Shown here: positions 7,292 through 15,378 of the stretch, in pieces
Position numbering within the stretch: the stretch's first letter is position 1
How the letters are laid out: each line of letters begins with the position of its first letter
DNA from: Ancylobacter sp. IITR112
Lineage (GTDB): Bacteria > Pseudomonadota > Alphaproteobacteria > Rhizobiales > Xanthobacteraceae
Reading direction: 5' to 3'
NCBI RefSeq assembly: GCF_041415945.1
Contig: NZ_JBGCUS010000001.1
Coordinates: forward strand, 1,612,001-1,676,000
Length of the DNA: 64,000 nucleotides
Notes under the pieces: generated by a model
Databases searched by the model: none
Told to the model about the DNA's origin: nothing
What the model saw: the letters and a program-made list of their open reading frames with translations, nothing else
Program-made: the position numbers and the translations under genes

Positions 7292-8985
7292 GCCGCCGCA
7301 CCCTTGAGTGACTTGAAGAACCCGGCCATCCCGGCCCCCGCCGCCGTCGGATTCCAACTCATGAGGATGGCGGCGCAGAGCATGGCGATGAACGGGTCAA
7401 TCTTAGCGCGGCCGGCCGCCTGCTTGGTGGCCATGTTGCCGTTCGCCTTCACCTCAACCTTCACGTTCCCCACGCACCAGTTCATGAGCGCCAGGCCGGC
7501 ATGGCTCACCGTGTCGTCGCTCAGTTTGTGCTCAAGCCCCCAGAGGGCAGGCGAAAGAGCGGGGCCTTGCAGCAGCCGCCTCAGCATCGGGCCTTCGATC
7601 CCGCAGGCGGCCAGCGCATCGATCAGCGCGGCGATATTGTTCGGGTCGAACCCAACCGCGTCCTTCGCCGGCAGCAGGCCCTCGCTCTTCAGCAGCGCAA
7701 CGATCGCTGCGATCTCGGCGAGATACTCGCTGACTTCGGCAAAGGTCAGCGAACCCTCGGCCTCGAAATCGTCCAGCGTCGCCGCGATATCCTTGCGCAC
7801 CTCGCGAACATTCGGGTGCGCATAGGCATGGCTCCAGACAAGCCAGCGCCTGGTGACCTTCTCGCGACCGATGACGCACAGCCCGAAGAGGTCATCAAGG
7901 CCGCCGCCATCGAGCCCGACGACGGCCACTTCGCTCCGGGCGATGAGGGATTCAAGCGTCAACCCGGTATCGGCCCGAAGCTCCCAATAGTCCGCTCCGC
8001 GCCAGCCATCGTCGGCGATGCCGACGCCGATCTCGATATTGAGATGTTGCGAGGCCCACACCTTGATGGCGTGGTCGCCCTTCTCTTGCTCCGAGTTCCA
8101 GTCGGCTATCAGGCTCGGCAGCTGCACCGAGCGGCCGAGGTTCGGCATGACAAGACCCCAATTGTCAGGGTCCTTCCACTTCGCCGGGTCCGCAGCGATG
8201 TCGCGCGGGAACTCGTAAAGGATCGGCAGCATCTGCCGGACATCGCGCCCGCGGTACTCGCCGTCGCGCATCTTCCGGGCGAACTTCAGCTCGTCCTTGA
8301 AAGCACCGACGGGAGCAGCGTCGCTCTGCGTGGTGGTGATGATCAGCAGCCCTTCCGGCGTCTTCTCAAGACCGCCCCGGATCTGGCGCATGACCTTCGT
8401 CGTGTGGGCGTTCCGTCCCAGCAGATGCAACTCGTCGACCAGGGCAGCGATAAGGATGCTGCCCGTCAGGATGTTCACGTCGAACGTCTTGACCCGAAGC
8501 TCTGTGCCGTTGGCCTGATCCACAATCGTCTTGATGTGGTCGCGCGGCAGAAAGCGCCGCTTGAGCTCGGGCTTGCGGTCGATCATGCCGACCGCTTTGT
8601 CATAGGCGTTTTCCGAGATCGCCTGCGTCGGCGCGACGAAGAGGGCCTCCGCCCGGGGCCGGATGTTCATCAGCATGATGATGAGCAACAGCCCGGCGCT
8701 ATACGTCGTTTTCGACTGCCCCTTCGGGAGCATCGCGAAGATGTCGCGGATGTACCGAACGCGGGCAACAGGGTCCCATGAACCGAAGGCCGCGCGGACG
8801 ATCTCGCGGAACCACAGTCCACAGGCGTCACGCATCGGCGGCGTGCCCGGCACGTCCGGCAATTCCAATTCGTCGAACATGGCAAGCGCCAGTTCGGCCT
8901 CTTCGCTCATCAGCGGTAGATCAGGGATGAGCGAGCGCCCGCTGCGGATACGGTCTTCCCAATCGGGGCAGGACAGGTCCCACAT
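7288..8985 (-). CDS. Terminase large subunit, HK97/Terminase_1 type
   Basis: A 565-residue packaging motor. The ATPase domain has a Walker-A-like KGQSKTT at residues 88-94, slightly divergent from the usual form, and a Walker B VDELH at 183-187. The nuclease half starts with VVGLDGGGLDD around residue 350, supplying the first metal-binding Asp. ADIA-type linkers and the C-terminal GNMATKQAAGRAKIDPF segment match Terminase_1 (PF03354). It pumps DNA into the prohead with the small subunit encoded immediately upstream (4 bp gap). Confidence 0.93.
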   Translation of the reverse strand: MWDLSCPDWEDRIRSGRSLIPDLPLMSEEAELALAMFDELELPDVPGTPPMRDACGLWFREIVRAAFGSWDPVARVRYIRDIFAMLPKGQSKTTYSAGLLLIIMLMNIRPRAEALFVAPTQAISENAYDKAVGMIDRKPELKRRFLPRDHIKTIVDQANGTELRVKTFDVNILTGSILIAALVDELHLLGRNAHTTKVMRQIRGGLEKTPEGLLIITTTQSDAAPVGAFKDELKFARKMRDGEYRGRDVRQMLPILYEFPRDIAADPAKWKDPDNWGLVMPNLGRSVQLPSLIADWNSEQEKGDHAIKVWASQHLNIEIGVGIADDGWRGADYWELRADTGLTLESLIARSEVAVVGLDGGGLDDLFGLCVIGREKVTRRWLVWSHAYAHPNVREVRKDIAATLDDFEAEGSLTFAEVSEYLAEIAAIVALLKSEGLLPAKDAVGFDPNNIAALIDALAACGIEGPMLRRLLQGPALSPALWGLEHKLSDDTVSHAGLALMNWCVGNVKVEVKANGNMATKQAAGRAKIDPFIAMLCAAILMSWNPTAAGAGMAGFFKSLKGAAA

Positions 8986-8989
8986 GGCG

Positions 8990-9469
8990 CTAGTTGACCT
9001 TGCCCTGACGCTGGGCGATCAGCTGGCCGAGGGTGGACCCGGTGTCGGGGCGTTGGGCAGCGGCGGCGGCGGCCTCCTTCTTGCCGAGCTTAGGAGGCTT
9101 CGGGGCCGCCTTGGGCGGGGCGCCGCTGGAGCGCCCGTAGAGCATCATGTCGTTCCGTTCGAGGAAGCGATCGAGATGCTTCATCGCCGCGACGTTGCCC
9201 TTCTCGACTTCGGCCCAGAGCAGTTCGACGCGCCGCATGTCCAGCCGGTCACGCGCCACCTCCCGATACTTGAGCTCGGAAAAATAATGCCGGCGAAAGG
9301 TCGGCAGGGTGATGCGCAGAGCGCCCGCGATCCGCTCATTACTCCAACCAAGCGCCAGTAACATACTGACGCGCCTACGGTTTTCGTTGGTCGGGACATG
9401 CTGCGGCCGGCCCCGACCACCCCGGCCTTCCGGCACCGGGTCGCCGAAGAGGTCGAAATTCCCAGCCAT
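8990..9469 (-). CDS. Probable terminase small subunit
   Basis: A 159-residue basic protein beginning MAGNFDLFGDPVPEGRGGRG. Residues ~30-65 form an HTH-like unit (RRVSMLLALGWSNERIAGAL then ITLPTFRRHYF). A helical segment RRVELLWAEVEKGNVAAMKH is common in small terminases, and the C-terminus is an Ala/Lys/Pro-rich linker. Position directly before the large subunit supports the call more than sequence does. It should recognise the packaging site, probably in the adjacent non-coding stretch. Confidence 0.72.
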   Translation of the reverse strand: MAGNFDLFGDPVPEGRGGRGRPQHVPTNENRRRVSMLLALGWSNERIAGALRITLPTFRRHYFSELKYREVARDRLDMRRVELLWAEVEKGNVAAMKHLDRFLERNDMMLYGRSSGAPPKAAPKPPKLGKKEAAAAAAQRPDTGSTLGQLIAQRQGKVN

Positions 9470-9600
9470 CGAAAAAAAACCTGCGAATGAGTGGGACGCG
9501 GGTACGCGGGCGAGGGGGGCTCCAGACTTTCTGGCCCCCCCCTCCCGTCGCCGCGCTTAGAATTAGTAGGGTTGTGCCCGCCTTGTGGGCTTAGGCGCGC
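9470..9600. other. Non-coding gap before terS, possible packaging (cos) region
   Basis: 131 bp without a convincing gene, between HNH and small terminase genes. It contains a run of eight A residues (9472-9479, within the terS leader) and a G6/C8 hairpin at 9514-9540 with inner stem CCAGA/TCTGG. In HK97-like cos phages the cos site lies beside terS/HNH, so this is the best candidate, but no nicking site can be named from sequence alone. The hairpin could instead be a transcription element. Confidence 0.35.
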
Positions 9601-9891
9601 CTAGTGCCAGACGCCGCGCTGTTGCAGCGAGGCCTGTTCCTCGCGCTGCTTGAGCTTGTCGTGGCAGGGCTTGCACAGTGTCTGCAGGTTGCTCTCATCC
9701 CAGAACAACGCCGCGTCGCCGCGATGCGCCTTGACGTGGTCGCACACGAGCCGAGACGTGTCCGCCTCGATCCGCCCGCATTCCCGACGCTGGCAGGTGT
9801 AGAGGTCGCGCAGCAGCACCTTGAGCCGCAGCGCCCGCCACCGGGCGGTGTTGTACCAGGCGCGCCAGGGCGCCGCCCTTGCTCGCCCCAT
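9601..9891 (-). CDS. HNH endonuclease, packaging-associated
   Basis: A 96-residue HNH nuclease. It shows the WYNTARWRALRLKVLLRD lead-in, paired Cys ligands (TCQRRECGR and LCKPCHDK), the VCDHVKAHRGD catalytic His region and the ESNLQTLC segment, matching PF01844. HNH proteins beside terminase in HK97-like phages stimulate terminase cleavage, and its position here fits that role. ATG 9891 is preferred; a GTG two codons upstream is possible. Confidence 0.88.
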   Translation of the reverse strand: MGRARAAPWRAWYNTARWRALRLKVLLRDLYTCQRRECGRIEADTSRLVCDHVKAHRGDAALFWDESNLQTLCKPCHDKLKQREEQASLQQRGVWH

Positions 9892-9910
9892 CAGCACCCC
9901 CAGACATGCG

Positions 9911-9941
9911 AAAGGCCCGAAGCGTTTCCGCCCGGGCCTTT
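9911..9941. terminator. Stem-loop between the 9979-10836 gene and HNH
   Basis: AAAGGCCCG (9911-9919) pairs with CGGGCCTTT (9933-9941) around a 13-nt loop. A short T run follows on the plus strand and three T residues on the minus strand, so it could end or attenuate transcription leaving the upstream early gene before the late HNH-terminase genes. The T tract is weak, so termination efficiency is uncertain. Confidence 0.5.
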
Positions 9942-9978
9942 TATCCGTGCACAGTGAGCACCAAATGTAAGGCGCAAG

Positions 9979-10836
9979 TCAAGCCCTCGTCACCGCCATC
10001 CCGCGCAATGACGGGAGAATGCGCCTTTGCGGGGCATCCGGCTCCCATGGGCGGGCCGCGCGCTTCGGCCCGGTGACGCGGTGAGCGACGAGCGATTCGG
10101 TCAGCAGACCCACCAGCGCCACCAGCGCGGCATGCCACACCTCATATTCGGCACGGTCGCAGGCGGCGTATACGGGCGAGGGCACCAGTTCCATCTTGTG
10201 ATAGGCGCCAGCGAAGGGCCGCCGCCGGCGAGGGCACCAGCCATCCACCTCGTGCTCGACATAGCCGATGATCTCCCCGTTCACCGTCTGCGCCACCTTC
10301 CGCTTCATGAACCATTTGGCGTGGCCACGGTCGCCGCCTCGCACCTGCCGATACTCGATCGGCTCCGCCTCCCAGTCCGGCACCGTGCCCATCATCGCGT
10401 GCTTGCGCACCAGCCACGCCGGCGAAAACTTGAACCGAAGTCCGCCATCCTCGCCCCGCACGGCCAGCCGGTCCAGCGCGTCGCTCACCGCCTTCGCCCC
10501 AGCCTCGCCCCAGCCATCCGCCGGCGCCATGTCGGCGAAGGGCCACCAGCCCGCCGGCACATCGAGGTGCAGCCCGTCGAGTTCGGCGACGACGCGGTCC
10601 ACCACCAGCGCGTCGGGGTGCGGGCCGTCCAGCGCGGTCATGTCCGGCGTCACGCCATAGACGTTCCGCACGTCCCGGCCGTCGATCACCGTCCCGAGCG
10701 TTGCCCACAGGGACATTGAAGCCCAGCCAGCCCCGTGCCGCTCCGGACCCACCGGCTCCGCTGGCACCTTCGGAAGCTCCGCCCGATAGGCCCAGATGAG
10801 CAGATCCTCGATATCCATGCTCACAATCACGGCCAT
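9979..10836 (-). CDS. Conserved-looking phage protein of unknown function
   Basis: A 285-residue protein (MAVIVSMDIEDLLIWAYRAE...). It is Trp- and Pro-rich with no membrane segment. Notable parts are the basic stretch HAKWFMKRKVAQTVNGEIIG, a CPRRRR cluster, and a helical ALVALVGLLTESL near residue 240 followed by a PWEPDAP tail. I do not recognise a family. Its start lies inside the GGGAGGAT octamer array, and one octamer also serves as its ribosome binding site. Being encoded after the primase-helicase, it may work in replication or late control, but this is only position-based. Confidence 0.7.
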   Translation of the reverse strand: MAVIVSMDIEDLLIWAYRAELPKVPAEPVGPERHGAGWASMSLWATLGTVIDGRDVRNVYGVTPDMTALDGPHPDALVVDRVVAELDGLHLDVPAGWWPFADMAPADGWGEAGAKAVSDALDRLAVRGEDGGLRFKFSPAWLVRKHAMMGTVPDWEAEPIEYRQVRGGDRGHAKWFMKRKVAQTVNGEIIGYVEHEVDGWCPRRRRPFAGAYHKMELVPSPVYAACDRAEYEVWHAALVALVGLLTESLVAHRVTGPKRAARPWEPDAPQRRILPSLRGMAVTRA

Positions 10837-11077
10837 CCTCCCATCCTCCCGGAATTCCCGGCATCTTCCCGGCGCTAAGGTGTTGATGTCATTGGGCTTG
10901 GGAGGATTTGGGAGGATAGGGAGGATTATTGTGCCTTAACCCTCATGCCTGCATGCATGCGCGCCTTACATGGCGGCGCTACAAAACCTTCCCTATCCTC
11001 CCAAATCCTCCCAATGCACGCAGTTTCAATGAGTTAGCGGAGCGCCCATCCTCCCATTTTTGGGAGGATGGGAGGAT
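10835..11077. repeat. Array of ten GGGAGGAT octamers with a 25-bp inverted repeat
   Basis: Ten exact copies of GGGAGGAT or its complement lie in 243 bp: complement form at 10835, 10843, 10995, 11005 and 11048; direct form at 10900, 10910, 10919, 11062 and 11070. Copies at 10898-10922 and 10990-11014 form a perfect 25-bp inverted repeat with a 67-bp spacer that includes GCATGCATGC. A further 12-bp perfect hairpin (11045-11056 with 11061-11072, loop TTTT) ends at the stop of the primase-helicase gene. There is no plausible gene inside. It looks like an iteron-type replication origin or a multi-site operator; adjacency to a P4/D5-like primase-helicase favours the origin. Confidence 0.75.
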
Positions 11078-12741
11078 CACCGCTCATAGGGGTTGTCGTC
11101 ATCCTTCTCCGGCGGCGATGACACCGGCTCGAAGTCGTGCTCGGACTTGATCAGCGCGATATCGAGCCAATAGCTGTTGCTGGACTTGGTCTGGCTCATG
11201 CCCCGGTCCTTCATCGCGCTCGCCAGCCCCTTCGCCGACCACGCCTTCTCATCCGCCTGCCCCGCCCAGGCGCAGAACACCCGGTGCAGCGCCGTTGACT
11301 GCACGCGCTGGCCGAGGGCGGACACCGTGCATTCGGCGAGGAAGCGGCCCAGCGGGTCGGAATCCTCGCGGTATTGTTGCGTGGCCTCGATCACCACTTC
11401 GGGCAGCACCAGCCCATGGTCGAGCCAGTCGCACAGCCCGCCCAGCAGCCGGTTGAGAATGCCGCTCGCCTCGGCGCGCAGCTTCAGCGTCAGGCGCGGA
11501 TCGCGCCGTTCGGGCGGAATGAACACCGGCCAGGGGATCAGCAGCAACCGCCCCCATATGCCGTCATCCGTGCCGGTGATCTTGGGGCGGTAGTTGCCCT
11601 GCATCGTCAGCTTGAACTGCGGCACGAAGCTGAAGAAGTCACGGTTGAGATGCCGCGCCTTCATCGTGTCGCCGCCGGTGGCGAGCTTGATCAGCCCTTC
11701 GGCCAGCTTGGCGCCCTTCTCGGGCTCCGAGGTGGTGAGGTAGCGAACGCCCGGCAGAATGGCGATGTCGGGGTTCGCCTCGCCGCCCCGCCGCGCCCGC
11801 CCGCTGTCGAGGAAGGTCTCGACAGGCACGGTCTCGGTATAGCTGCCGGCGATGTATTTCAGCGTCTCGACATACACGCCCTTGCCGTTGCGGCCCTTGC
11901 CGTAGAAGAACACGAGCTTCTGCTCGCCGATATCGCCGGTAAGCGAGAGCCCGCCCCACTGGTCGAGGAAGCGCCGCACCGCCGTCGTCGGCTGCACCTC
12001 GGCGAAGAACGCATCGAACATCGGGCAGGCGGCTTCGGGGTCATAATCCACCTCCGCCATCTTGGTGATGCAGTCTTCCCGCCGGTGCGGGCGCAGCTGC
12101 ACATAGGGCTCATCGCCGGGGCGCTTGCGCACCTCGAGCGTGCCGTTGCGCACGTTGATCACCATCGGGTCGGCGTCGAACACGTCGGGGGAGCGTTCCC
12201 GGTCGCTCTGCACCAGCCCGCGCAGGCAGTTCACATGCCCGGCCGCCTGGCTGGTCATCGCCCAGTCCCGCAACTCGTCGGAAAGGTTCACCGGCCGGCG
12301 CTTGCCCGGCTTCTGGATTTCGGGGTCTTCCCCGCTCGCCGCCAGCCAGTCCGCTTCATCCTCGATCAGCCGGATGGCTTCCTTTATCCGCCCTTCCAGC
12401 GCGCGCTCCGCCTCGCGGCGCGACCAGCGCCGCCCGTCCCAGGCAAGCCAGCCCCAATCACGCACGAAAAGGAATTCGTCGCCGAACCGGCGCAGAAAGC
12501 GCTCCGCATTGCCGAGGTCGGTGCAGGGCAGGCGCGCCAGTTCCGCATGCAGGGCATCCTCCCCGGCATCGCCGCCGCCCCCCGCACCCCCCGTTTCCGC
12601 CGCCGCCGAACCGCCCGAATGGGAAGATGACGGGGCAGGCCGGGCGGGGGAGGAATGGGGTGCGGGGAAGGGAGCCTCCGCCACCGGGTCCACCATGCGG
12701 GCGATGGCCTCGAAAGCCTCGTGCTTCGGCTGTTCGCCCAT
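11077..12741 (-). CDS. P4/D5-family primase-helicase
   Basis: A 554-residue protein. After an Ala/Pro/Ser-rich N-terminal linker (residues 1-75) comes the D5_N domain (LAWDGRRWSRREAERALEGR onward). A superfamily 3 helicase core follows, with Walker A GKGRNGKGV near residue 275, Walker B-like ILPGVRYLTTSEP, and the LTMQGNYRPKITGTDDGIW sensor region, matching TIGR01613. The C-terminal segment from ~430 carries the usual winged-helix-like module. It should unwind and possibly recognise the phage origin. ATG at 12741 shares a base with the upstream primase stop (TGATG). Confidence 0.92.
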   Translation of the reverse strand: MGEQPKHEAFEAIARMVDPVAEAPFPAPHSSPARPAPSSSHSGGSAAAETGGAGGGGDAGEDALHAELARLPCTDLGNAERFLRRFGDEFLFVRDWGWLAWDGRRWSRREAERALEGRIKEAIRLIEDEADWLAASGEDPEIQKPGKRRPVNLSDELRDWAMTSQAAGHVNCLRGLVQSDRERSPDVFDADPMVINVRNGTLEVRKRPGDEPYVQLRPHRREDCITKMAEVDYDPEAACPMFDAFFAEVQPTTAVRRFLDQWGGLSLTGDIGEQKLVFFYGKGRNGKGVYVETLKYIAGSYTETVPVETFLDSGRARRGGEANPDIAILPGVRYLTTSEPEKGAKLAEGLIKLATGGDTMKARHLNRDFFSFVPQFKLTMQGNYRPKITGTDDGIWGRLLLIPWPVFIPPERRDPRLTLKLRAEASGILNRLLGGLCDWLDHGLVLPEVVIEATQQYREDSDPLGRFLAECTVSALGQRVQSTALHRVFCAWAGQADEKAWSAKGLASAMKDRGMSQTKSSNSYWLDIALIKSEHDFEPVSSPPEKDDDNPYER

Positions 12742-13907
12742 CACATCACCATGCTGTTGAAGTCATGGCCCGCCGGGGGCCACAGGGTCGCCACGTGGCG
12801 CCCCGGCACCAGGTGCCGGCGCTCCGCCCGCGCCATCGTCAGGCGGGTGGTGAACGGGTCGCTGTCCCCGTCGCCGAGAAGGCGCAGATCCATCACGCTG
12901 CCGGGCACCGGCACCGCGGCCGAATCCATGTCCGGTTCCGGCCCGGGCACCTGCTTCACCCGGCCGGCAGGCGTCGTCTCCGCAGGGTGAGGCACGCGGG
13001 AATGCGCCGCCGCCCGCCCGGCAAGATTGCCGAGGTCGACCGAGGTCCACATGGCGAGCCCGTCCAGCGCCCGCCCTGTGCGCGCCAGCGCGGTGAAGAC
13101 GGTCAGCACCGTCTCGATCCCCTCGCCGATGATCAGGCGCCCCGGCGCCGCATGGCGCAGCAGTTCGATCCGCCCGCCCGCCTTGCTGCCGCGCACCTTC
13201 TTGGCCGGCAGCTTCTCCCCCGTGTCGGGGTGCACCAACGCCAGCTTTCCCTTGGGCGCGTCGAGGTCGATCCACGTGATATGCAGCCCGGCCAGCCGCC
13301 CATCGGCGCCGGTAATGGCCGCCAGCATCGCCGGCCCTTCATGCAGCCGGCGCCAGTTCTTCCGCCCGGCCCCATCCTGCCCGTGCTCGAGATAGGGCAT
13401 GGCCGGGTGCGCCCGCAGCGCGGCGCCGGCGGGCCAGTCCACATGGCGAATGTCGCGCAGATAGGTTTCTACCGGCGTGCCCGGCAGCGGCCCCGCCGCC
13501 TGCCAGAACTCCCAGCACCGCTTGCGCTCCGCCTCGCGATAGGCGGCATTCTTGGCCTCATCGGCCGCCTTCTTTTCCGCCGCCGCGCGCGCCCGCCGCT
13601 CATCCTCCGCCGGGTCGGTTTCCTGCGCCCCGCCCAGCCAGTCGATAGCCTCGCGGAAGCCCAGCTTTTCCGCCTGCTGCACAAGGCGGATCACGTCGCC
13701 GCCGTCCTGGCAGCGCGCGCACACCCAGCCATCGTCCCAGCACTCGAAAGAGGTGGAATCCTTGGCCGCCCGGTCGAGCGAGTGGATAGGGCAGGGGCCG
13801 ACCATACGCCCCTTCCGGCCGCCACGGCGCAGGCTCACCCACTTGCCGGCCACGTCGCAGCAGGAGTTCCGGGCGCGCAGATCCGCGAGGGAGCTTTCGG
13901 AGATCAT
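12741..13907 (-). CDS. Phage DNA primase, zinc finger plus Toprim
   Basis: A 388-residue primase. The N-terminal CHC2-like zinc module uses CPIHSLDR and CARCQDGGDV Cys/His residues (about 39-72). A charged helical linker follows (residues ~95-135). The Toprim domain contains LIIGEGIETVLTVFTAL (catalytic Glu) and the later TSVDLGNLAGR and MDSAAVPVP-type acidic segment. It makes primers for the adjacent primase-helicase. ATG 13907 overlaps the upstream methylase stop by four bases, preferred over the longer frame. Confidence 0.9.
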   Translation of the reverse strand: MISESSLADLRARNSCCDVAGKWVSLRRGGRKGRMVGPCPIHSLDRAAKDSTSFECWDDGWVCARCQDGGDVIRLVQQAEKLGFREAIDWLGGAQETDPAEDERRARAAAEKKAADEAKNAAYREAERKRCWEFWQAAGPLPGTPVETYLRDIRHVDWPAGAALRAHPAMPYLEHGQDGAGRKNWRRLHEGPAMLAAITGADGRLAGLHITWIDLDAPKGKLALVHPDTGEKLPAKKVRGSKAGGRIELLRHAAPGRLIIGEGIETVLTVFTALARTGRALDGLAMWTSVDLGNLAGRAAAHSRVPHPAETTPAGRVKQVPGPEPDMDSAAVPVPGSVMDLRLLGDGDSDPFTTRLTMARAERRHLVPGRHVATLWPPAGHDFNSMVM

Positions 13908-14593
13908 TCCGCCGCCTCCATCTGCCGTGCGGCAACGGTGCTCCACTGCGCCGCCATGGCGGCAGCAAGGCCCTCATAGGTCCGGCTGCGGTCCTTCCAG
14001 CGGTCAGGGCCGGGCGAAGCCCGATGCACCTTCGACCACGCTTTGTGCTCTTCCGTGCCGCGCGCAGGCGGCGTCAGCTTCTTGGTCGGCACCAGCGGCG
14101 GCAATCCGCGCAGATAGAGCCCTGTCGCCTTGAAGGCTGGGTCGCCAAACCACCAAGGCTGCACGGTCTGCGGCTTCGACCAGTTGCGAATCCGCTCGCG
14201 CGCATAGCGGTGCATCACCGGGTTCTCGACGCACACCCGCTCCACTGGGGCATTCCAGCAGTCGGAGAACAGCGCCGCGCCTGCGTCGAGTTCGGCCCAC
14301 ATCTCCTCCAGCGTCCGGCCGGGCGGCGCCTTGCGCAGCCAGCGCACCCCGCTATTGCACAGGCGGGTGCAGGGCGGGTGCATCACGGCGAGGAGGTCCC
14401 ATCCCCCGCCGAGGTGGTCCCGCACATCGCCGATAATGTGCCGGTTGCTGCCGTCTTCAGCCGGCAGCACGTCAACGGACCACACATCGTGTCCGTAGGC
14501 GGCAAAAGCCCGGCGCACGACACCAGAGGTTTCGCAGCCGATCAGGATGCGCATCGGGGCAGGATGGTCGGTCGGGGAAAATGGTGCAGTCAT
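13904..14593 (-). CDS. Phage cytosine-methyltransferase-like protein
   Basis: About 229 residues. MRILIGCETSGVVRRAFAAY resembles motif I of C5 methylases, AVMHPPCTRLCNSGVRW supplies the Pro-Cys catalytic loop of motif IV, and VENPVM the motif VI ENP. The QTVQPWWFGDPAFKATGLYL segment is shared by a widespread phage family annotated as DNA cytosine methyltransferase. It lacks a large target-recognition domain, so specificity is unknown and it may not be a standard modification enzyme. The start is uncertain: ATG 14593, or ATG 14554 at MRILIG. Confidence 0.78.
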   Translation of the reverse strand: MTAPFSPTDHPAPMRILIGCETSGVVRRAFAAYGHDVWSVDVLPAEDGSNRHIIGDVRDHLGGGWDLLAVMHPPCTRLCNSGVRWLRKAPPGRTLEEMWAELDAGAALFSDCWNAPVERVCVENPVMHRYARERIRNWSKPQTVQPWWFGDPAFKATGLYLRGLPPLVPTKKLTPPARGTEEHKAWSKVHRASPGPDRWKDRSRTYEGLAAAMAAQWSTVAARQMEAAE

Positions 14594-14640
14594 GCCGCCG
14601 CCCTCTCGACAACCGGGAGGCGCGCAGGCAGCGTCACGCA

Positions 14641-15378
14641 ATGGAATTGCGAGTTCTCAATGGGCCGTTCGGTCTTTTGCTTGCAGGCACGCTTCTCGGC
14701 GTGCCGGTGGGCATGTCGCTGGTGCCCTTTCTTCTTCTTGAGGTCGCTGGAGACTGGATCGCTTTCGGCGGGGCGATAGCCGGCGGACTGGTAGGGGGGA
14801 TTTTGACAGTCGCCGCCGGTTACATGGCTTGGCATGCGGCGCAACGGCAACTGAAGGCGCAGCAGAGAGCCGTATACATCACTATCCTTTCCCGAGAGCG
14901 GGATATTCTGCGCGATGAACTCCCCGGCATACTTGATGCTATAAAGTTCATGAAAATAATCGCGCCAGTGACAGTGGAGGATTTTGATACGGTGTCGAAG
15001 TACGCGTATTATACTCTTGTTGGCCGGAGCGCGCTGGGCGACGACGATTTCGCTAACGCTGACGCTCGCAAATTGGTCGAAGAGTTTCTTCGAAGAACGC
15101 AGCCGATGTATAGAGAAAGAATAATACACATCGTTGATCGAGTGTTTGCGAATGCATCCAATCGTCGAAGTCTCGCTGATCTGTTTGTGTTGCCAGAAGA
15201 GGCCGAACGCGAGCGTGAAGATCGGCGGAGAGAACTTCTCAGAGAGGTCGCGTCTGAACACAAGTATTTTTCTGGATTGAGCAGCGAGCGCATCGCAACG
15301 TACGCTCACGTTGAGGCACTGATCAGTCGCGAAATTGCCGATAGCGTGAAAGCGCTCCATCATGAGCCCCCCACCTGA
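14641..15378 (+). CDS. Two-helix membrane protein with cytosolic domain, candidate moron
   Basis: 245 residues on the strand opposite to its operon. Two hydrophobic helices lie at about residues 7-30 and 36-60, then a QRQLKAQQRAVYITILSRER helix leads into a charged, mostly helical cytosolic domain with an EREREDRRRELLREVASEHK segment near 200. The DNA from ~14930 to 15330 is clearly AT-richer than the neighbours. The antisense frame is open too, but it lacks coherent hydrophobic or coiled-coil patterning. ATG 14641 avoids overlap with the methylase. I do not recognise the family; its C-terminus overlaps the MT-A70 stop by 19 bp. A phage-exclusion or other lysogen-benefit role is inference. 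Confidence 0.68.
   Translation: MELRVLNGPFGLLLAGTLLGVPVGMSLVPFLLLEVAGDWIAFGGAIAGGLVGGILTVAAGYMAWHAAQRQLKAQQRAVYITILSRERDILRDELPGILDAIKFMKIIAPVTVEDFDTVSKYAYYTLVGRSALGDDDFANADARKLVEEFLRRTQPMYRERIIHIVDRVFANASNRRSLADLFVLPEEAEREREDRRRELLREVASEHKYFSGLSSERIATYAHVEALISREIADSVKALHHEPPT

Noticed and set aside
10929..11150. Plus-strand 73-codon ORF across the octamer array
   Set aside because: It runs over the repeats into the primase-helicase gene, has Cys/His-rich random composition and no ribosome binding site.
14590..15363. Minus-strand 257-codon frame opposite the candidate moron
   Set aside because: It would suit the operon direction, but it lacks coherent hydrophobic or helical patterning, while the plus-strand product has two clean membrane helices and a charged helical domain.
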